From assembly GCA_964356415.1 (NCBI GenBank), contig CAYHHK010000001.1, positions 43,560 through 107,559 of the forward strand: a stretch of 64,000 nucleotides of DNA, written 5' to 3'. Positions within the stretch are counted from its first letter, which is position 1; each line of letters starts with the position of its first letter. This stretch comes from JAPLDB01 sp964356415. Lineage in GTDB: Bacteria > Bacteroidota > Bacteroidia > AKYH767-A > 2013-40CM-41-45. Positions 27,396-36,632 of this stretch are shown here, one piece after another. The notes beneath the pieces are model-generated. The model saw nothing but the letters and a program-made list of their open reading frames with translations. It was not told where the DNA came from and ran no database searches. Made by a program: the position numbers and the translations under genes.

Positions 27396-28124
27396 TTAGT
27401 TATTTTTTGGACGATGTAAAGACCATGGAGTGCGGGGACTGCGTACTTTTCTTCTGTCCCAATACCAACGAACCTGCTGAAATGGACGCCAGATGTAATT
27501 GAATGGCGGTACCAGAAAGTGAACCATTCGGGAGAAAGGAATGAGACCAATAATTGCAAATGCGCCAATGATGTGCAGTTTTACTGTCCATGGTAATGGC
27601 ACAATGGCTGCAATTTCAGGCTGAAGGGTAAAAATGGAGTAGAGGTAAGGAGTAAGCAGTGATGAAAACCATGATGAACCCCAGCGGAAATTATACGCAA
27701 TCCACAAGCCAATCACGGTTTGAAAAATCAACAGCAGGTACACTACCAAGTCCATCCTGTTGGTAACGAATTTCAAGCGGGGAGTGGTATAGCGTCTGAT
27801 TAAAAGGTTGACCAAACCAGTCAGCATGCTGATTCCGAAAATGAATGCCGTAATTTCCAGAATCATTAAACGGATTGGCTGACTGTTCCAGGCAAGCACT
27901 CCATGCGGAAACATGAATGCAATAAGATGGCCGCAGAATAGCACAATCACTCCCCAGTGGAAAGGTACTGAACCGTAAAATAGTTTTCTTCCTTCAAGAA
28001 ACTGTGAAGAGAGTGATGAGAACTGAAATCCTTTGTAAGTGTAGCGGTAGATTGAACCAACTAAAAAAACAGCGAGCGCCATGTATGGCAGCGCAATAAG
28101 GAAGAAGTTGTCAAGTGCATTCAT
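27396..28124 (-). CDS. narI: Respiratory nitrate reductase gamma subunit (cytochrome b)
   Basis: Membrane anchor that takes electrons from quinol and passes them to NarH. The 242 residues hold five membrane helices. Four haem-b histidines match E. coli NarI: H56 and H66 (in FHWGVIVLFCGH) and a C-terminal pair 18 residues apart (LHIIGAF...MVHFL). The gene lies 25 bases after narJ. Confidence 0.93.
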   Translation of the reverse strand: MNALDNFFLIALPYMALAVFLVGSIYRYTYKGFQFSSLSSQFLEGRKLFYGSVPFHWGVIVLFCGHLIAFMFPHGVLAWNSQPIRLMILEITAFIFGISMLTGLVNLLIRRYTTPRLKFVTNRMDLVVYLLLIFQTVIGLWIAYNFRWGSSWFSSLLTPYLYSIFTLQPEIAAIVPLPWTVKLHIIGAFAIIGLIPFSRMVHFLVPPFNYIWRPFQQVRWYWDRRKVRSPRTPWSLHRPKNN

Positions 28125-28149
28125 AGCTCAATTTTTATTTTGGTTTAAT

Positions 28150-28947
28150 TTATTTTTCCTTTTCAATGATTAATTCTATTTCAATATTTTGTTTAAAATC
28201 TTTATCGGAAGTTATTCCGGAAGGTGCCTGATCAGTCTGGCAAGAGCATGGATCTTGAGAATCCTCGCAGCCGGTTACATGAACGTTGTCAGTAACAACT
28301 GTATCGTAACCAAAGTCCTCTTTCATTACAATTAGTAAGGCCTGCAGCAAGGTGAAATATACAGCCCTGTATTGTTGTGAGAATTCCAATAGCACTTTAT
28401 GATGCTTTTTGTAGATCTCATCTTTCTTTTTAATCTTTTCCTCTGCGAACTCACTTGTCATCTTAATAATGGCCGACATTACCAAACGGGTGGCAATTTC
28501 ATTGCGCATTGCTTCATCTTTCATTTTCGGAAGGAGCCGGAGCACATTGGGTAAATGATCCGATAATTCAGTGTGGCAAATATTTCCTGCTTCACGGTGC
28601 TCGCGGTTGAGATTTACAAGTAGTTGTCCGCGCTTGTAATCTTCTCCAAAAAGAATAAAGCCAATGTCAAGGGTAGTGATAGCCTGCACATCAAATGAAC
28701 GAAGATAAAGCTCCTGCATATCAGTCAATGTTGCCGCATCAAGGAACTCCATAAATAAGTTCATGGCATCCGATGCCTTGGGCGAGTGAACTGATAGATA
28801 TTGATGAATTGCCTTGATTTTTTCTTTGTGAGAGTCTGCTTCAGGATAAATAAAAAGATCAGCAAGCAATTCATAATTGCTAATGGCAACAGGATGGGGT
28901 TCTGTATGCGTTGATTTATTATCCTCTTTGTCCAATACTGATTCCAT
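28150..28947 (-). CDS. narJ: Nitrate reductase assembly chaperone NarJ
   Basis: A 265-residue TorD/NarJ-family chaperone that helps Moco insertion into NarG. It has the all-helical pattern (NYELLADLFIYPE near the N-terminus, QELYLRSFDVQAITTLDIG mid-protein). The gene position between narH and narI fits, apart from the inserted ric gene. The tail (residues 225-265) has a cysteine-rich stretch CEDSQDPCSCQ, not typical of NarJ, that might bind metal. Confidence 0.88.
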   Translation of the reverse strand: MESVLDKEDNKSTHTEPHPVAISNYELLADLFIYPEADSHKEKIKAIHQYLSVHSPKASDAMNLFMEFLDAATLTDMQELYLRSFDVQAITTLDIGFILFGEDYKRGQLLVNLNREHREAGNICHTELSDHLPNVLRLLPKMKDEAMRNEIATRLVMSAIIKMTSEFAEEKIKKKDEIYKKHHKVLLEFSQQYRAVYFTLLQALLIVMKEDFGYDTVVTDNVHVTGCEDSQDPCSCQTDQAPSGITSDKDFKQNIEIELIIEKEK

Positions 28948-28958
28948 ATTTATTATTT

Positions 28959-29681
28959 TTAATTGTTCATTGCCAATTCCATCTCAATTGCTTTCGGAAA
29001 CAGGATATTGTTTTCCAGGTGTATATGCTGGTGTAAATCATTTTCAAACTCCTGCAATTTTGCATACGAATATCTGAAGCTATTACATGCATCTTCAGGA
29101 ACAGTATAGTTGTTGGTTATTTTTCTTATTTCATTCATTAGAAGCCCAACCATCTCATGCTCATCTTCCATCATGCTTACCGGATTGGCCACTGTGCCGA
29201 ATGGCGATTGTATTACCTGACCTGTTTTTTTTGATTCAGCTAGTTTTTTAATGTACGGAAAAAGAACCTGCTCCTCTTTCATCATGTGTTGATTTAATTC
29301 ATCCATTACCTTCACAAACAGACTTGCAGCTTCAATAACTTCAGGATGCTGATGTCCATGAACTCGGGCAACTTTTTGTGTGTATTCAAAAATTGGAGCC
29401 ATTGCCTGCACCACATATTTGTGATGAGTCTGGATTATGTAATCTGCTAAAAAATTTAAATCCCATGTATTAAAATCTTGTGACGGAAGTTTGGTGGAAA
29501 TTTCTGCCTGATGTAATTCTTTCTCTAATTGTTCCTGGCTGATTCCTTTTTCACGGCAGACTTTGGACAACGATTTCTTTCCTCCGCAACAGAAATCAAT
29601 TCCATACTTTTTAAATACTTCTACTTTACGGTAATCCTTGGCTGCTATTTCTCCTACCGAAATTTCTTTTATCATGTTCAT
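28959..29681 (-). CDS. ric: RIC/ScdA-type iron-sulfur cluster repair diiron protein
   Basis: Repairs nitrosylated or oxidised Fe-S centres. A 240-residue protein with the short ScdA N-terminal domain (DYRKVEVFKKYGIDFCCGG) and a C-terminal hemerythrin-like diiron domain (IQTHHKY, HGHQHPE, MKEEQVLFPY, EDEHEMVG, HQHIHLENNILFP). It sits between narH (20 bases) and narJ (11 bases). Co-expression fits damage from NO or nitrite made during nitrate respiration. An alternative start is the ATG two codons in. Confidence 0.93.
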   Translation of the reverse strand: MNMIKEISVGEIAAKDYRKVEVFKKYGIDFCCGGKKSLSKVCREKGISQEQLEKELHQAEISTKLPSQDFNTWDLNFLADYIIQTHHKYVVQAMAPIFEYTQKVARVHGHQHPEVIEAASLFVKVMDELNQHMMKEEQVLFPYIKKLAESKKTGQVIQSPFGTVANPVSMMEDEHEMVGLLMNEIRKITNNYTVPEDACNSFRYSYAKLQEFENDLHQHIHLENNILFPKAIEMELAMNN

Positions 29682-29701
29682 TATTTCAATTTTTAAAATG
29701 A

Positions 29702-31252
29702 TTATATACCTCTTCTTACTTTACTTTTAATTCCAAATCCGATTTCACCTTTGGCATCACCTGTGAAGTCCATCATTTCAATGGCTTGCTCGCGGTGCGC
29801 GGGCGGGATTACAAAACGGTCTTCAAACTTAGCCAGTGCAGTAAGATAGAATATGCCATCGGCCATTTCAGCAGTAATGCCAGCTTCCCGCAATGCTTCA
29901 TCAGCTTTCTCATCGCTTACATCTCCGACAGTTACTCTTCTTCTGTGAATGCGGACAGCCATCAGTTTTTTCCATTTGTCTTTGATTTTTTCTTCATCGC
30001 CTGCGCTTAATAAGTTTGCGAGGTATTTCAATGGAAAGCGAACCTGGTCGAGTGTTCCCCATAAATCCTTTGTACTTGTATCATAGAGCCAGTTATCGTC
30101 CCAGTATTTTGCGATCGGGTTCATCTTTCCGGCTTGTGCAGAGTTGTCAACTTGTTTAACTGTAGCCATCACAGGTAACAGAGGTGGTACATAAAAAAGC
30201 ATTGGCAGCGTACGGAATTCGGCATGTAGTGGTAGTGCAAGTTTCCATTGTTTGACGTACTTGTATACCGGTGAGAATTGAGCCGCATGAATTGTTGAAT
30301 CTGCAACGCCATTCATTTTTGCGGCGCGAATAACTTTTTCATCAAACGGATCAAGAATAATATCAAGATGGCGGTCAATCAGATTTTTCTCATCATCATT
30401 AATTGCAGATTCAATTTTTGATGCATCATAGAGGAGTACACCAAGGTAGCGGATACGACCAACGCACGAGTGCATGCATGCCGGTGCCAGCCCTGCTTCA
30501 AGGCGCGGAAAGCAAAGGATACATTTCTCGGATTTTCCTGTATGCCAATTGTAATAAGATTTTTTATAAGGGCATGCAGTCACACACATTCTCCATGCAC
30601 GGCAAACTTCCTGATTGATAAGCACAACACCATCTTCACCGCGTTTATAGAGCGCACCTGATGGACAAGAAGCAACACAGGCCGGATTCAGGCAATGATT
30701 GCAGATTCTTGGTAAATAGAAGAATGCCATTCTTTCCAGCTGAAACATTACCTCCTGTTCAGCAGCAGAAAGATTTTTTAGATTTGGGTCGTTGCGGCCA
30801 AAATCCGGTGTTCCGCTCAAGTCATCATCCCAGTTTGGTCCCATTTTAATATCAATAGGTTCCCCGGTGATAAGAGATACAGGCCGTGCCGTCGGCTGAT
30901 CATTGCCTTCAGGCGCTTCAATAAGATCAAGATACTTGTAAGTAAACGGCTCGTAATAGTCGTCAATTACCGGCATACTCGGATTGTAAAAGATATTTGT
31001 AAGTCCTCGTCTCTTGCCGGCTCCTTTTAGGGATACTTTCCCATTCTCCTTTTGCCATCCGCCCCTATAAATGCTTTGGTCTTCCCATTTTGTAGGGTAG
31101 CCGGTACCGGGCTTTGTTTCGACATTGTTCCACCACATATATTCTGCGCCTTTCCTGTCAGTCCAGATATTCTTACATGCTACTGAGCAAGTGTGACAGC
31201 CAATACATTTATCGAGGTGAAATACCATTGATATTTGTGAACGAACATCCAT
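29702..31252 (-). CDS. narH: Respiratory nitrate reductase beta subunit
   Basis: Electron-transfer subunit with four Fe-S clusters, 516 residues. Cysteine groups: C16-x2-C19-x2-C22-x3-C26 (CIGCHTCSVAC), CNHCLNPACVASC, CRAWRMCVTAC and CILC...CMHSC. The Trp in CRAWRMC marks the [3Fe-4S] cluster in E. coli NarH. It follows narG by 39 bases. Confidence 0.96.
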   Translation of the reverse strand: MDVRSQISMVFHLDKCIGCHTCSVACKNIWTDRKGAEYMWWNNVETKPGTGYPTKWEDQSIYRGGWQKENGKVSLKGAGKRRGLTNIFYNPSMPVIDDYYEPFTYKYLDLIEAPEGNDQPTARPVSLITGEPIDIKMGPNWDDDLSGTPDFGRNDPNLKNLSAAEQEVMFQLERMAFFYLPRICNHCLNPACVASCPSGALYKRGEDGVVLINQEVCRAWRMCVTACPYKKSYYNWHTGKSEKCILCFPRLEAGLAPACMHSCVGRIRYLGVLLYDASKIESAINDDEKNLIDRHLDIILDPFDEKVIRAAKMNGVADSTIHAAQFSPVYKYVKQWKLALPLHAEFRTLPMLFYVPPLLPVMATVKQVDNSAQAGKMNPIAKYWDDNWLYDTSTKDLWGTLDQVRFPLKYLANLLSAGDEEKIKDKWKKLMAVRIHRRRVTVGDVSDEKADEALREAGITAEMADGIFYLTALAKFEDRFVIPPAHREQAIEMMDFTGDAKGEIGFGIKSKVRRGI

Positions 31253-31291
31253 ATCGTATTGATTTAGTTTAGTTTTTAGTTTGAACGATTT

Positions 31292-34200
31292 CTACCAAAC
31301 AAGTTTTTCCATTTTCTTGACAATTACGTGGGTATCACGCTGTGGTGCAATTGGTCCCCAATAATTGAAATGGTAGGAGAACTGACCATAGCCGCCACTC
31401 AGGTAATTTGGTTTTAGATGTGTACGGGTTACACTGTTATGACCACCACCGCGACGGTTTCCTCTTAACTGAGATTTTGGAATTCCAACCGTTCTCTCCG
31501 GCACGTGATAAACGATGCAACTTCCGGGTGCAATCCTTGAACTTACACATGCACGTGTAACATACACACCGTGGTCATTGTGAACTTCTACCCAGTCATT
31601 ATCCTTAATGCCAAGAATTTCGGCATCTTTCTCACTAAGCCAGCAAGGTTCGCAGCCGCGTGATAGTGTCAACATACGAATATTTTCCATATAGGTAGAG
31701 TGGATGTGCCATTTACCGTGCGGAGTCAGGTAATTAAGTGCAAGGGCTTTTCCGTTCTTCCAGGTTTCACGTAAATCGCCATAAACTTCAGGCCGCGGTG
31801 CCGGTTTGTATGTTGGCAGATGCTCGCCATGAGCAATATATAATTCATGGTCAAGGTAAAAATGCTGCCTGCCGGTAAGTGTTCTCCATGGAACCAATCT
31901 TTCCACATTGTAAGTATATGCTGAATATGCTCTGCCATCATTCATGAGCCCTGACCACAGAGGAGAAGTGTTATACCTGCGTGGCTGAGCTGCCAAATCC
32001 TGATATCGAAGTTTCACATCTTTGCTTCCTTCACCGAGGTCGGCAAGCTGAAGACCTGTTTTCTTCTCCATGTTTTTATACGCCTGAACATTCAGTTTTC
32101 CATTAGTAAGTGTGGAAAGGTGCAGCACTGCATTTGCGGCCCATTCATCTTCCTGAATAGAAGGAAGTGTTTTACCATTGTATTTTCTCTGATGGAAATG
32201 ATTGGAAGAACACATTTCATCATATTCCTCCTTGCAGAAGTAGTGATTGCCATGAGCACCTAACCCTTTTTCACGTATGCCTTCTCCGAGTGTAATGAAC
32301 TTCTCGTAGATTTGGGTATAATCCCTTTCAATAACTGTGAATTTTGGCATTGTTTTTCCAGGAATCGCTTCACATTCACCTTTATACCAGTCCTTAATTG
32401 AAGGCTGCGAAATTTCGTCTGCTGAGTCATGAGAGAGTGGAGTCATAACGACATCTTTATGCACTCCCGGAAAATACTTTTTAGCCATTTCGCTTGTGGC
32501 TTTTGCAAGGTGCTTAAAAATATCCCAATCTGTTTTTGATTCCCAAACCGGAGCAACTGCCTGACCAAGCGGATGAATAAAGGAATGCATATCCGTGCTG
32601 TTCAGATCAGTTTTTTCATACCATGATGCAGCCGGAAGCACGATATCTGAATAAAGCGCCGATGAGTCCATGCGGAAATTTAAATCCACAACCAAATCCA
32701 TTTTCCCTTCAGGTGCAATTTCATGCCACACAACTTCCTCTGTATGCTCATCAGAATCCTTTCCTATTGAATTGTGGTGGGTGCCTAGATAATGCTTGAA
32801 TGCATACTCATGTCCTTTCATACTTCCTGTAATGGCATTACCACGCCATATATACCAAACGCGCGGGAAATTTTCTTCGGCATCAGGGTCATTGATTGCA
32901 AATTTTAATTTTCGTGACTTGAGGTCATCAACAATTCGCTTGATTACATCGGCGTCGGTTTGGGCACCGTCTGCTTCAGCCTCTTTTACAACATCAAGCG
33001 GGTTTTTGTTGAACTGTGGGTAATATGGCATCCATCCATTTCTGACAGAGGTGAAAATACTGTCTGCCGTATGTTTACGGGTAAGTTCATTATCAGGAAC
33101 AGCATTGTAATGTGAATGGCGGCCATCATAACGATATTGGCAGGTATTGATATAATGCCAGAGCGGAGCCTGCTGCAGTCTGGCTTGCGGAACCCAATCC
33201 TTTGCAAAGGTGATTCCACCCCAGGAATCAACCGGTGCAAGTTTTTCTTGTCCAACGTAGTGATTGAGACCCCCGCCATTTTTTCCAAAGCAACCTGTTA
33301 GTGCAATGGTCATGGCTGCTGAACGATAAATTAAATTTGCATGGTACCAGTGGTTGATACCGGCACCAACAATCACCATGCATTTGCCTTTGGTTGTCTC
33401 GGCCGTGTTTCCCCATTCATGAGCAAACTGGATAACTGTTTTTGAATCAATCCCTGTAAAAACTTCCTGCCAGGCAGGAGTATAGGAAGAGTCTTTGTCT
33501 GTATAATCTTTTGGATAATTTCCAACTAGTCCACGGTCAACTCCATATTGACCCATTAACAAATCATAAATGGTTGCTACAGGAACTTTTCCATTTACAG
33601 TATCAAGGTATTTTACCGGAACACCTCGCAAAAACTTATTATCCAAACCATATTCGATAAATTCTGTCTGCAAAACACCATCATTCTTTTTCAGGTTGGT
33701 GAGAACAGGGTCGTAATTCTTTTCAGTCTCCCCACATTCATATTTCATATTCCATTTTCCACCTGCTTTGTCCCAACGGTATCCCATGGTACCTTTTGGC
33801 ACAATGAGTTCTCCTGTTTTTTCATCGATATTCAGGAATTTCCAGTCCCCATTTTCAATATCTTTCCATTTTGAAATTTCATTGGCTCGAACCAATCTTC
33901 CGGGCTTGAAATGATCTCCGTCTTTTTCAAGATGTACGAGGAACGGACTATCAGTATACTGTTTTGTATATTCAATGAAATATGGAACCTGTTTTTCGTG
34001 ATGGAACTCTTTTAAAATGATGTGTGTGACTGCCATCCAGAAAGCATTGTCAGTGCCGGGATGTACTGGCACCCACTGGTCAGCATATTTACAAACCTGG
34101 CTGAAGTCAGGAGAGAACACAACTGCTTTTGTTCCATTATGGCGCGACTCTGCAAAGAAGTGACAATCGGGTGTGCGGGTCATATTGAGGCACGCACCCA

Positions 34201-34909
34201 TGTCTGCAATCAGTTTTGAATTATACCAATCGGCGCTCTCACATACATCAGTTTGTTCTCCCCACATTTCAGGGAAATGGGTTGGTAAATCGCAATACCA
34301 ATCATAGAAACTTAGATTAAATCCACCGAATAATTGCAGGAATCGGGCACCGGCTGCATAACTCAGCATTGACATTGCGGGGATAGGGGAGAATCCGGCA
34401 ACGCGATCCGGTCCATGTTTTTTTGCAGTATAAATATTTGCTGCTGCCATTATTTCCAGTACTTCATCCCACGAAGTCCTTCTGAAGCCGCCTTTGCCTC
34501 TCGATTTTTGATAGCGCTTGCGTTTCTCTTTATTGTTCTGAAGATTTTCCCAAGCCTTCACCGGGTCGCCGCCGGTTTTTTCTTTTTCCTCTCTGAATAA
34601 ATCCAGAAGCGTACCGCGAATGAGCGGATATTTAATGCGTAGTGGGCTGTACAAATACCAGGAATATGAAATTCCGCGTTGACACCCACGGGGTTCATAA
34701 GGTGGGAGAGATTCCTCCAGTAAAGGATAATCAAGTTGTTGTGTCTCCCAAACAACGATTCCATCCTTCACATGAATTTGCCAAGAGCAACCACCAGTGC
34801 AGTTTACACCGTGTGTACTCCTGACAATGCGGTCGTGCTGGAAACGGTTGCGATAAAACTCCTCCCACTGGCGTGTTTTTGGCGAAATAATGTCTTCAAT
34901 CCAACTCAT
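31292..34909 (-). CDS. narG: Respiratory nitrate reductase alpha subunit (bis-MGD)
   Basis: Catalytic subunit that reduces nitrate to nitrite, 1205 residues. H33, C37, C41 and C76 (from HGVNCTGGCSW and RGCQRG) bind the FS0 cluster. D221 in WGEQTDV matches the Mo-ligand aspartate of E. coli NarG. No twin-arginine signal precedes the sequence, so it faces the cytoplasm. It requires the bis-MGD form of Moco, which MobA at 11485 provides. Confidence 0.97.
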   Translation of the reverse strand: MSWIEDIISPKTRQWEEFYRNRFQHDRIVRSTHGVNCTGGCSWQIHVKDGIVVWETQQLDYPLLEESLPPYEPRGCQRGISYSWYLYSPLRIKYPLIRGTLLDLFREEKEKTGGDPVKAWENLQNNKEKRKRYQKSRGKGGFRRTSWDEVLEIMAAANIYTAKKHGPDRVAGFSPIPAMSMLSYAAGARFLQLFGGFNLSFYDWYCDLPTHFPEMWGEQTDVCESADWYNSKLIADMGACLNMTRTPDCHFFAESRHNGTKAVVFSPDFSQVCKYADQWVPVHPGTDNAFWMAVTHIILKEFHHEKQVPYFIEYTKQYTDSPFLVHLEKDGDHFKPGRLVRANEISKWKDIENGDWKFLNIDEKTGELIVPKGTMGYRWDKAGGKWNMKYECGETEKNYDPVLTNLKKNDGVLQTEFIEYGLDNKFLRGVPVKYLDTVNGKVPVATIYDLLMGQYGVDRGLVGNYPKDYTDKDSSYTPAWQEVFTGIDSKTVIQFAHEWGNTAETTKGKCMVIVGAGINHWYHANLIYRSAAMTIALTGCFGKNGGGLNHYVGQEKLAPVDSWGGITFAKDWVPQARLQQAPLWHYINTCQYRYDGRHSHYNAVPDNELTRKHTADSIFTSVRNGWMPYYPQFNKNPLDVVKEAEADGAQTDADVIKRIVDDLKSRKLKFAINDPDAEENFPRVWYIWRGNAITGSMKGHEYAFKHYLGTHHNSIGKDSDEHTEEVVWHEIAPEGKMDLVVDLNFRMDSSALYSDIVLPAASWYEKTDLNSTDMHSFIHPLGQAVAPVWESKTDWDIFKHLAKATSEMAKKYFPGVHKDVVMTPLSHDSADEISQPSIKDWYKGECEAIPGKTMPKFTVIERDYTQIYEKFITLGEGIREKGLGAHGNHYFCKEEYDEMCSSNHFHQRKYNGKTLPSIQEDEWAANAVLHLSTLTNGKLNVQAYKNMEKKTGLQLADLGEGSKDVKLRYQDLAAQPRRYNTSPLWSGLMNDGRAYSAYTYNVERLVPWRTLTGRQHFYLDHELYIAHGEHLPTYKPAPRPEVYGDLRETWKNGKALALNYLTPHGKWHIHSTYMENIRMLTLSRGCEPCWLSEKDAEILGIKDNDWVEVHNDHGVYVTRACVSSRIAPGSCIVYHVPERTVGIPKSQLRGNRRGGGHNSVTRTHLKPNYLSGGYGQFSYHFNYWGPIAPQRDTHVIVKKMEKLVW

Positions 34910-34930
34910 ATATTAGATGTTTTTAAGGGT

Positions 34931-35797
34931 TTAGTACATTGATTTAGTTTGTCTTTCATAGATGGCATGATTCACAGTTCGCTGTTTTCTTTTTATCCAG
35001 AAGAATGAGAACAAAGTCAGAAGCACGGCAACTCCACCGATTCCGCCCATCAGCATTTTATTTCCAACAGTACTTGTTGCTTGTGTTGCTGCAACTTCAT
35101 CAGCATGCTTCAAAAAAGCGGTAACATCTGCAATCTCTGTTTCTGTCAGAGGCCTTGCTTCATATGATTGCCGCATCTGAGGAAATGGCAATCCTGCGAT
35201 CACTCCTTTCACACCATCAACAGTTAGTCTTGAAACCGACTGGCTGAGGTCTTTTGCCAGCGCACCACCACTCATGAAGCCTTCCAGATTAACATTATGA
35301 CATGCATTGCAGGTAGGACCGTTATTGGCAAAGCGAATTTTTCCGACAAATAAATCTTGTCCGCGTTGCACATTGCCTGTAGCGGAAGTCATTGTTTTTA
35401 AACTATCAGTGGCAGACTGTGTAACAGACGCTATGGAAGAAGCAGCCGGACTGTTGGTTTTGATATACCTAATTACCTCCCTGATCTGGGCGTCACTCAA
35501 AGCCGGCTGATCCGGCATAGGTACCTGATTGTAGGCTTTGAAAAGTGAATCGGCATATTTATCTCCGCTCTTTATTACTGATTGGGAGGATTTCACAAAC
35601 TTAATTATCCAATCCTCTGACTGGCGCAGGTCAATATTTGCCAGATCAGGTCCAACGAGGCGTCCACTGCCAATACTATGACAGGCTGCACAAGTTTGCT
35701 TAAAAGTTGATTCACCTCCATTTTGAGAAGAAGCGGTAAATGTTGCAGTGCAGCATATTAATAAAAATGAAATAGATTTGAGCGTGTGTAATTTCAT
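34931..35797 (-). CDS. Dihaem cytochrome c with C-terminal membrane anchor
   Basis: A 288-residue exported cytochrome with signal peptide (MKLHTLKSISFLLICCTATF...). Two CxxCH haem sites: CAACH (about residues 35-39) and CNACH (about 164-168). A single membrane helix near the C-terminus (GGIGGVAVLLTLFSFFWIK) would hold it on the periplasmic face. It lies 21 bases upstream of narG. NarC of Thermus nar operons is a functional parallel. It could carry electrons to or from the nitrate reductase complex or to a nitrite reductase. Confidence 0.88.
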   Translation of the reverse strand: MKLHTLKSISFLLICCTATFTASSQNGGESTFKQTCAACHSIGSGRLVGPDLANIDLRQSEDWIIKFVKSSQSVIKSGDKYADSLFKAYNQVPMPDQPALSDAQIREVIRYIKTNSPAASSIASVTQSATDSLKTMTSATGNVQRGQDLFVGKIRFANNGPTCNACHNVNLEGFMSGGALAKDLSQSVSRLTVDGVKGVIAGLPFPQMRQSYEARPLTETEIADVTAFLKHADEVAATQATSTVGNKMLMGGIGGVAVLLTLFSFFWIKRKQRTVNHAIYERQTKSMY

Positions 35798-35858
35798 TTG
35801 ATTACTATTTTGTAATTAATGGTTGAGGATAATTATTCTAGGCCGAACTAATTGATTT

Positions 35859-36431
35859 TTATTTTTTATAAAATGCTCTTTCATTTTCATACATATCCCC
35901 AATTTCATCAGCCCACCTTGCAATCCTTCTGGAAATTGCATAAACAGCAATCAACAATATGGCGGCAATACTGAAAAAGAAATAATCGAATACAGAAAAC
36001 TTAAAAGCAACTTTCTTGATTGCCGGCGCATCCGCGGCTGCTGCAGGCGTTGTTACTGAAGCGGATGCTGTCTTGCCTTCAGTATCAATATAACTGAGAA
36101 TTGACTTGATCTCATCATCTTTAAGGAATGCGAAATCAGTCATTACTATTTTATTGTAGTCATTAAATAATGCAATGGCGTCTTTGTCACCTGATTTTAC
36201 CATGGATTGTGATGACTTAATCCAATTTATCAGCCATTTTTCGTCACGCCTTTGCTGAATGCCAGCTAAGTCAGGTCCAACCAGCTTACCGCTGCCAATG
36301 CTATGGCAGGCTGCACAGTTGCTTTTATACAGCTGCTTGCCTGATGAAGCATCCGGTATTTGGGCAAATGATTCAGATGAGTAAACGGTAAGAAATAGTA
36401 ATACTGTGACAATGAAGGATATCTTATGCAT
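35859..36431 (-). CDS. Monohaem cytochrome c with C-terminal membrane anchor
   Basis: A 190-residue exported protein: signal peptide (MHKISFIVTVLLFLTVYS), one haem site CAACHSIGSGKLVGPDL near residues 40-56, an Ala-rich linker, and a C-terminal helix (FFFSIAAILLIAVYAI). The haem domain is very similar in sequence to the first domain of the next gene (CAACHSIGSGRLVGPDL), so the two arose by duplication. It is first in the nar run, 52 bases after the palindrome at 36484. Confidence 0.88.
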   Translation of the reverse strand: MHKISFIVTVLLFLTVYSSESFAQIPDASSGKQLYKSNCAACHSIGSGKLVGPDLAGIQQRRDEKWLINWIKSSQSMVKSGDKDAIALFNDYNKIVMTDFAFLKDDEIKSILSYIDTEGKTASASVTTPAAAADAPAIKKVAFKFSVFDYFFFSIAAILLIAVYAISRRIARWADEIGDMYENERAFYKK

Positions 36432-36632
36432 CCAGGTTGTTTTTTATTACGGGTAATAATACATTAGACTTTTCGGAAAATAATATGACAAAAGTCAATT
36501 CATTTTCAGGTTTGTGTCAGAATAATTATTACGAAATAATATTTTTTAGTACCCAAACACCCATTCAGTGATATTTTTTTCAATCAGGCAGATTATCCGT
36601 ATTTTTAGAAATTATATCAATTACAAAAAAAT
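36432..36632. other. Divergent promoter region, nar operon and SDR gene
   Basis: A 201-bp gap between the divergent cytochrome c and SDR starts. It holds the Crp/Fnr-type site at 36484-36499. No other gene or structure is evident; the rest is AT-rich with short T runs. Confidence 0.5.
36484..36499. promoter_or_regulatory. Crp/Fnr-type site upstream of the nar operon
   Basis: TATGAC-AAAA-GTCAAT: perfect TGAC-N4-GTCA core. Its centre lies 60 bases upstream of the first cytochrome start codon. The same core occurs at the hcr and hemerythrin units. Confidence 0.6.

Noticed and set aside
31292..34909. Periplasmic (NapA) nitrate reductase
   Set aside because: No twin-arginine signal, length of 1205 residues, and narH, narJ and narI follow, so it is the NarG type.
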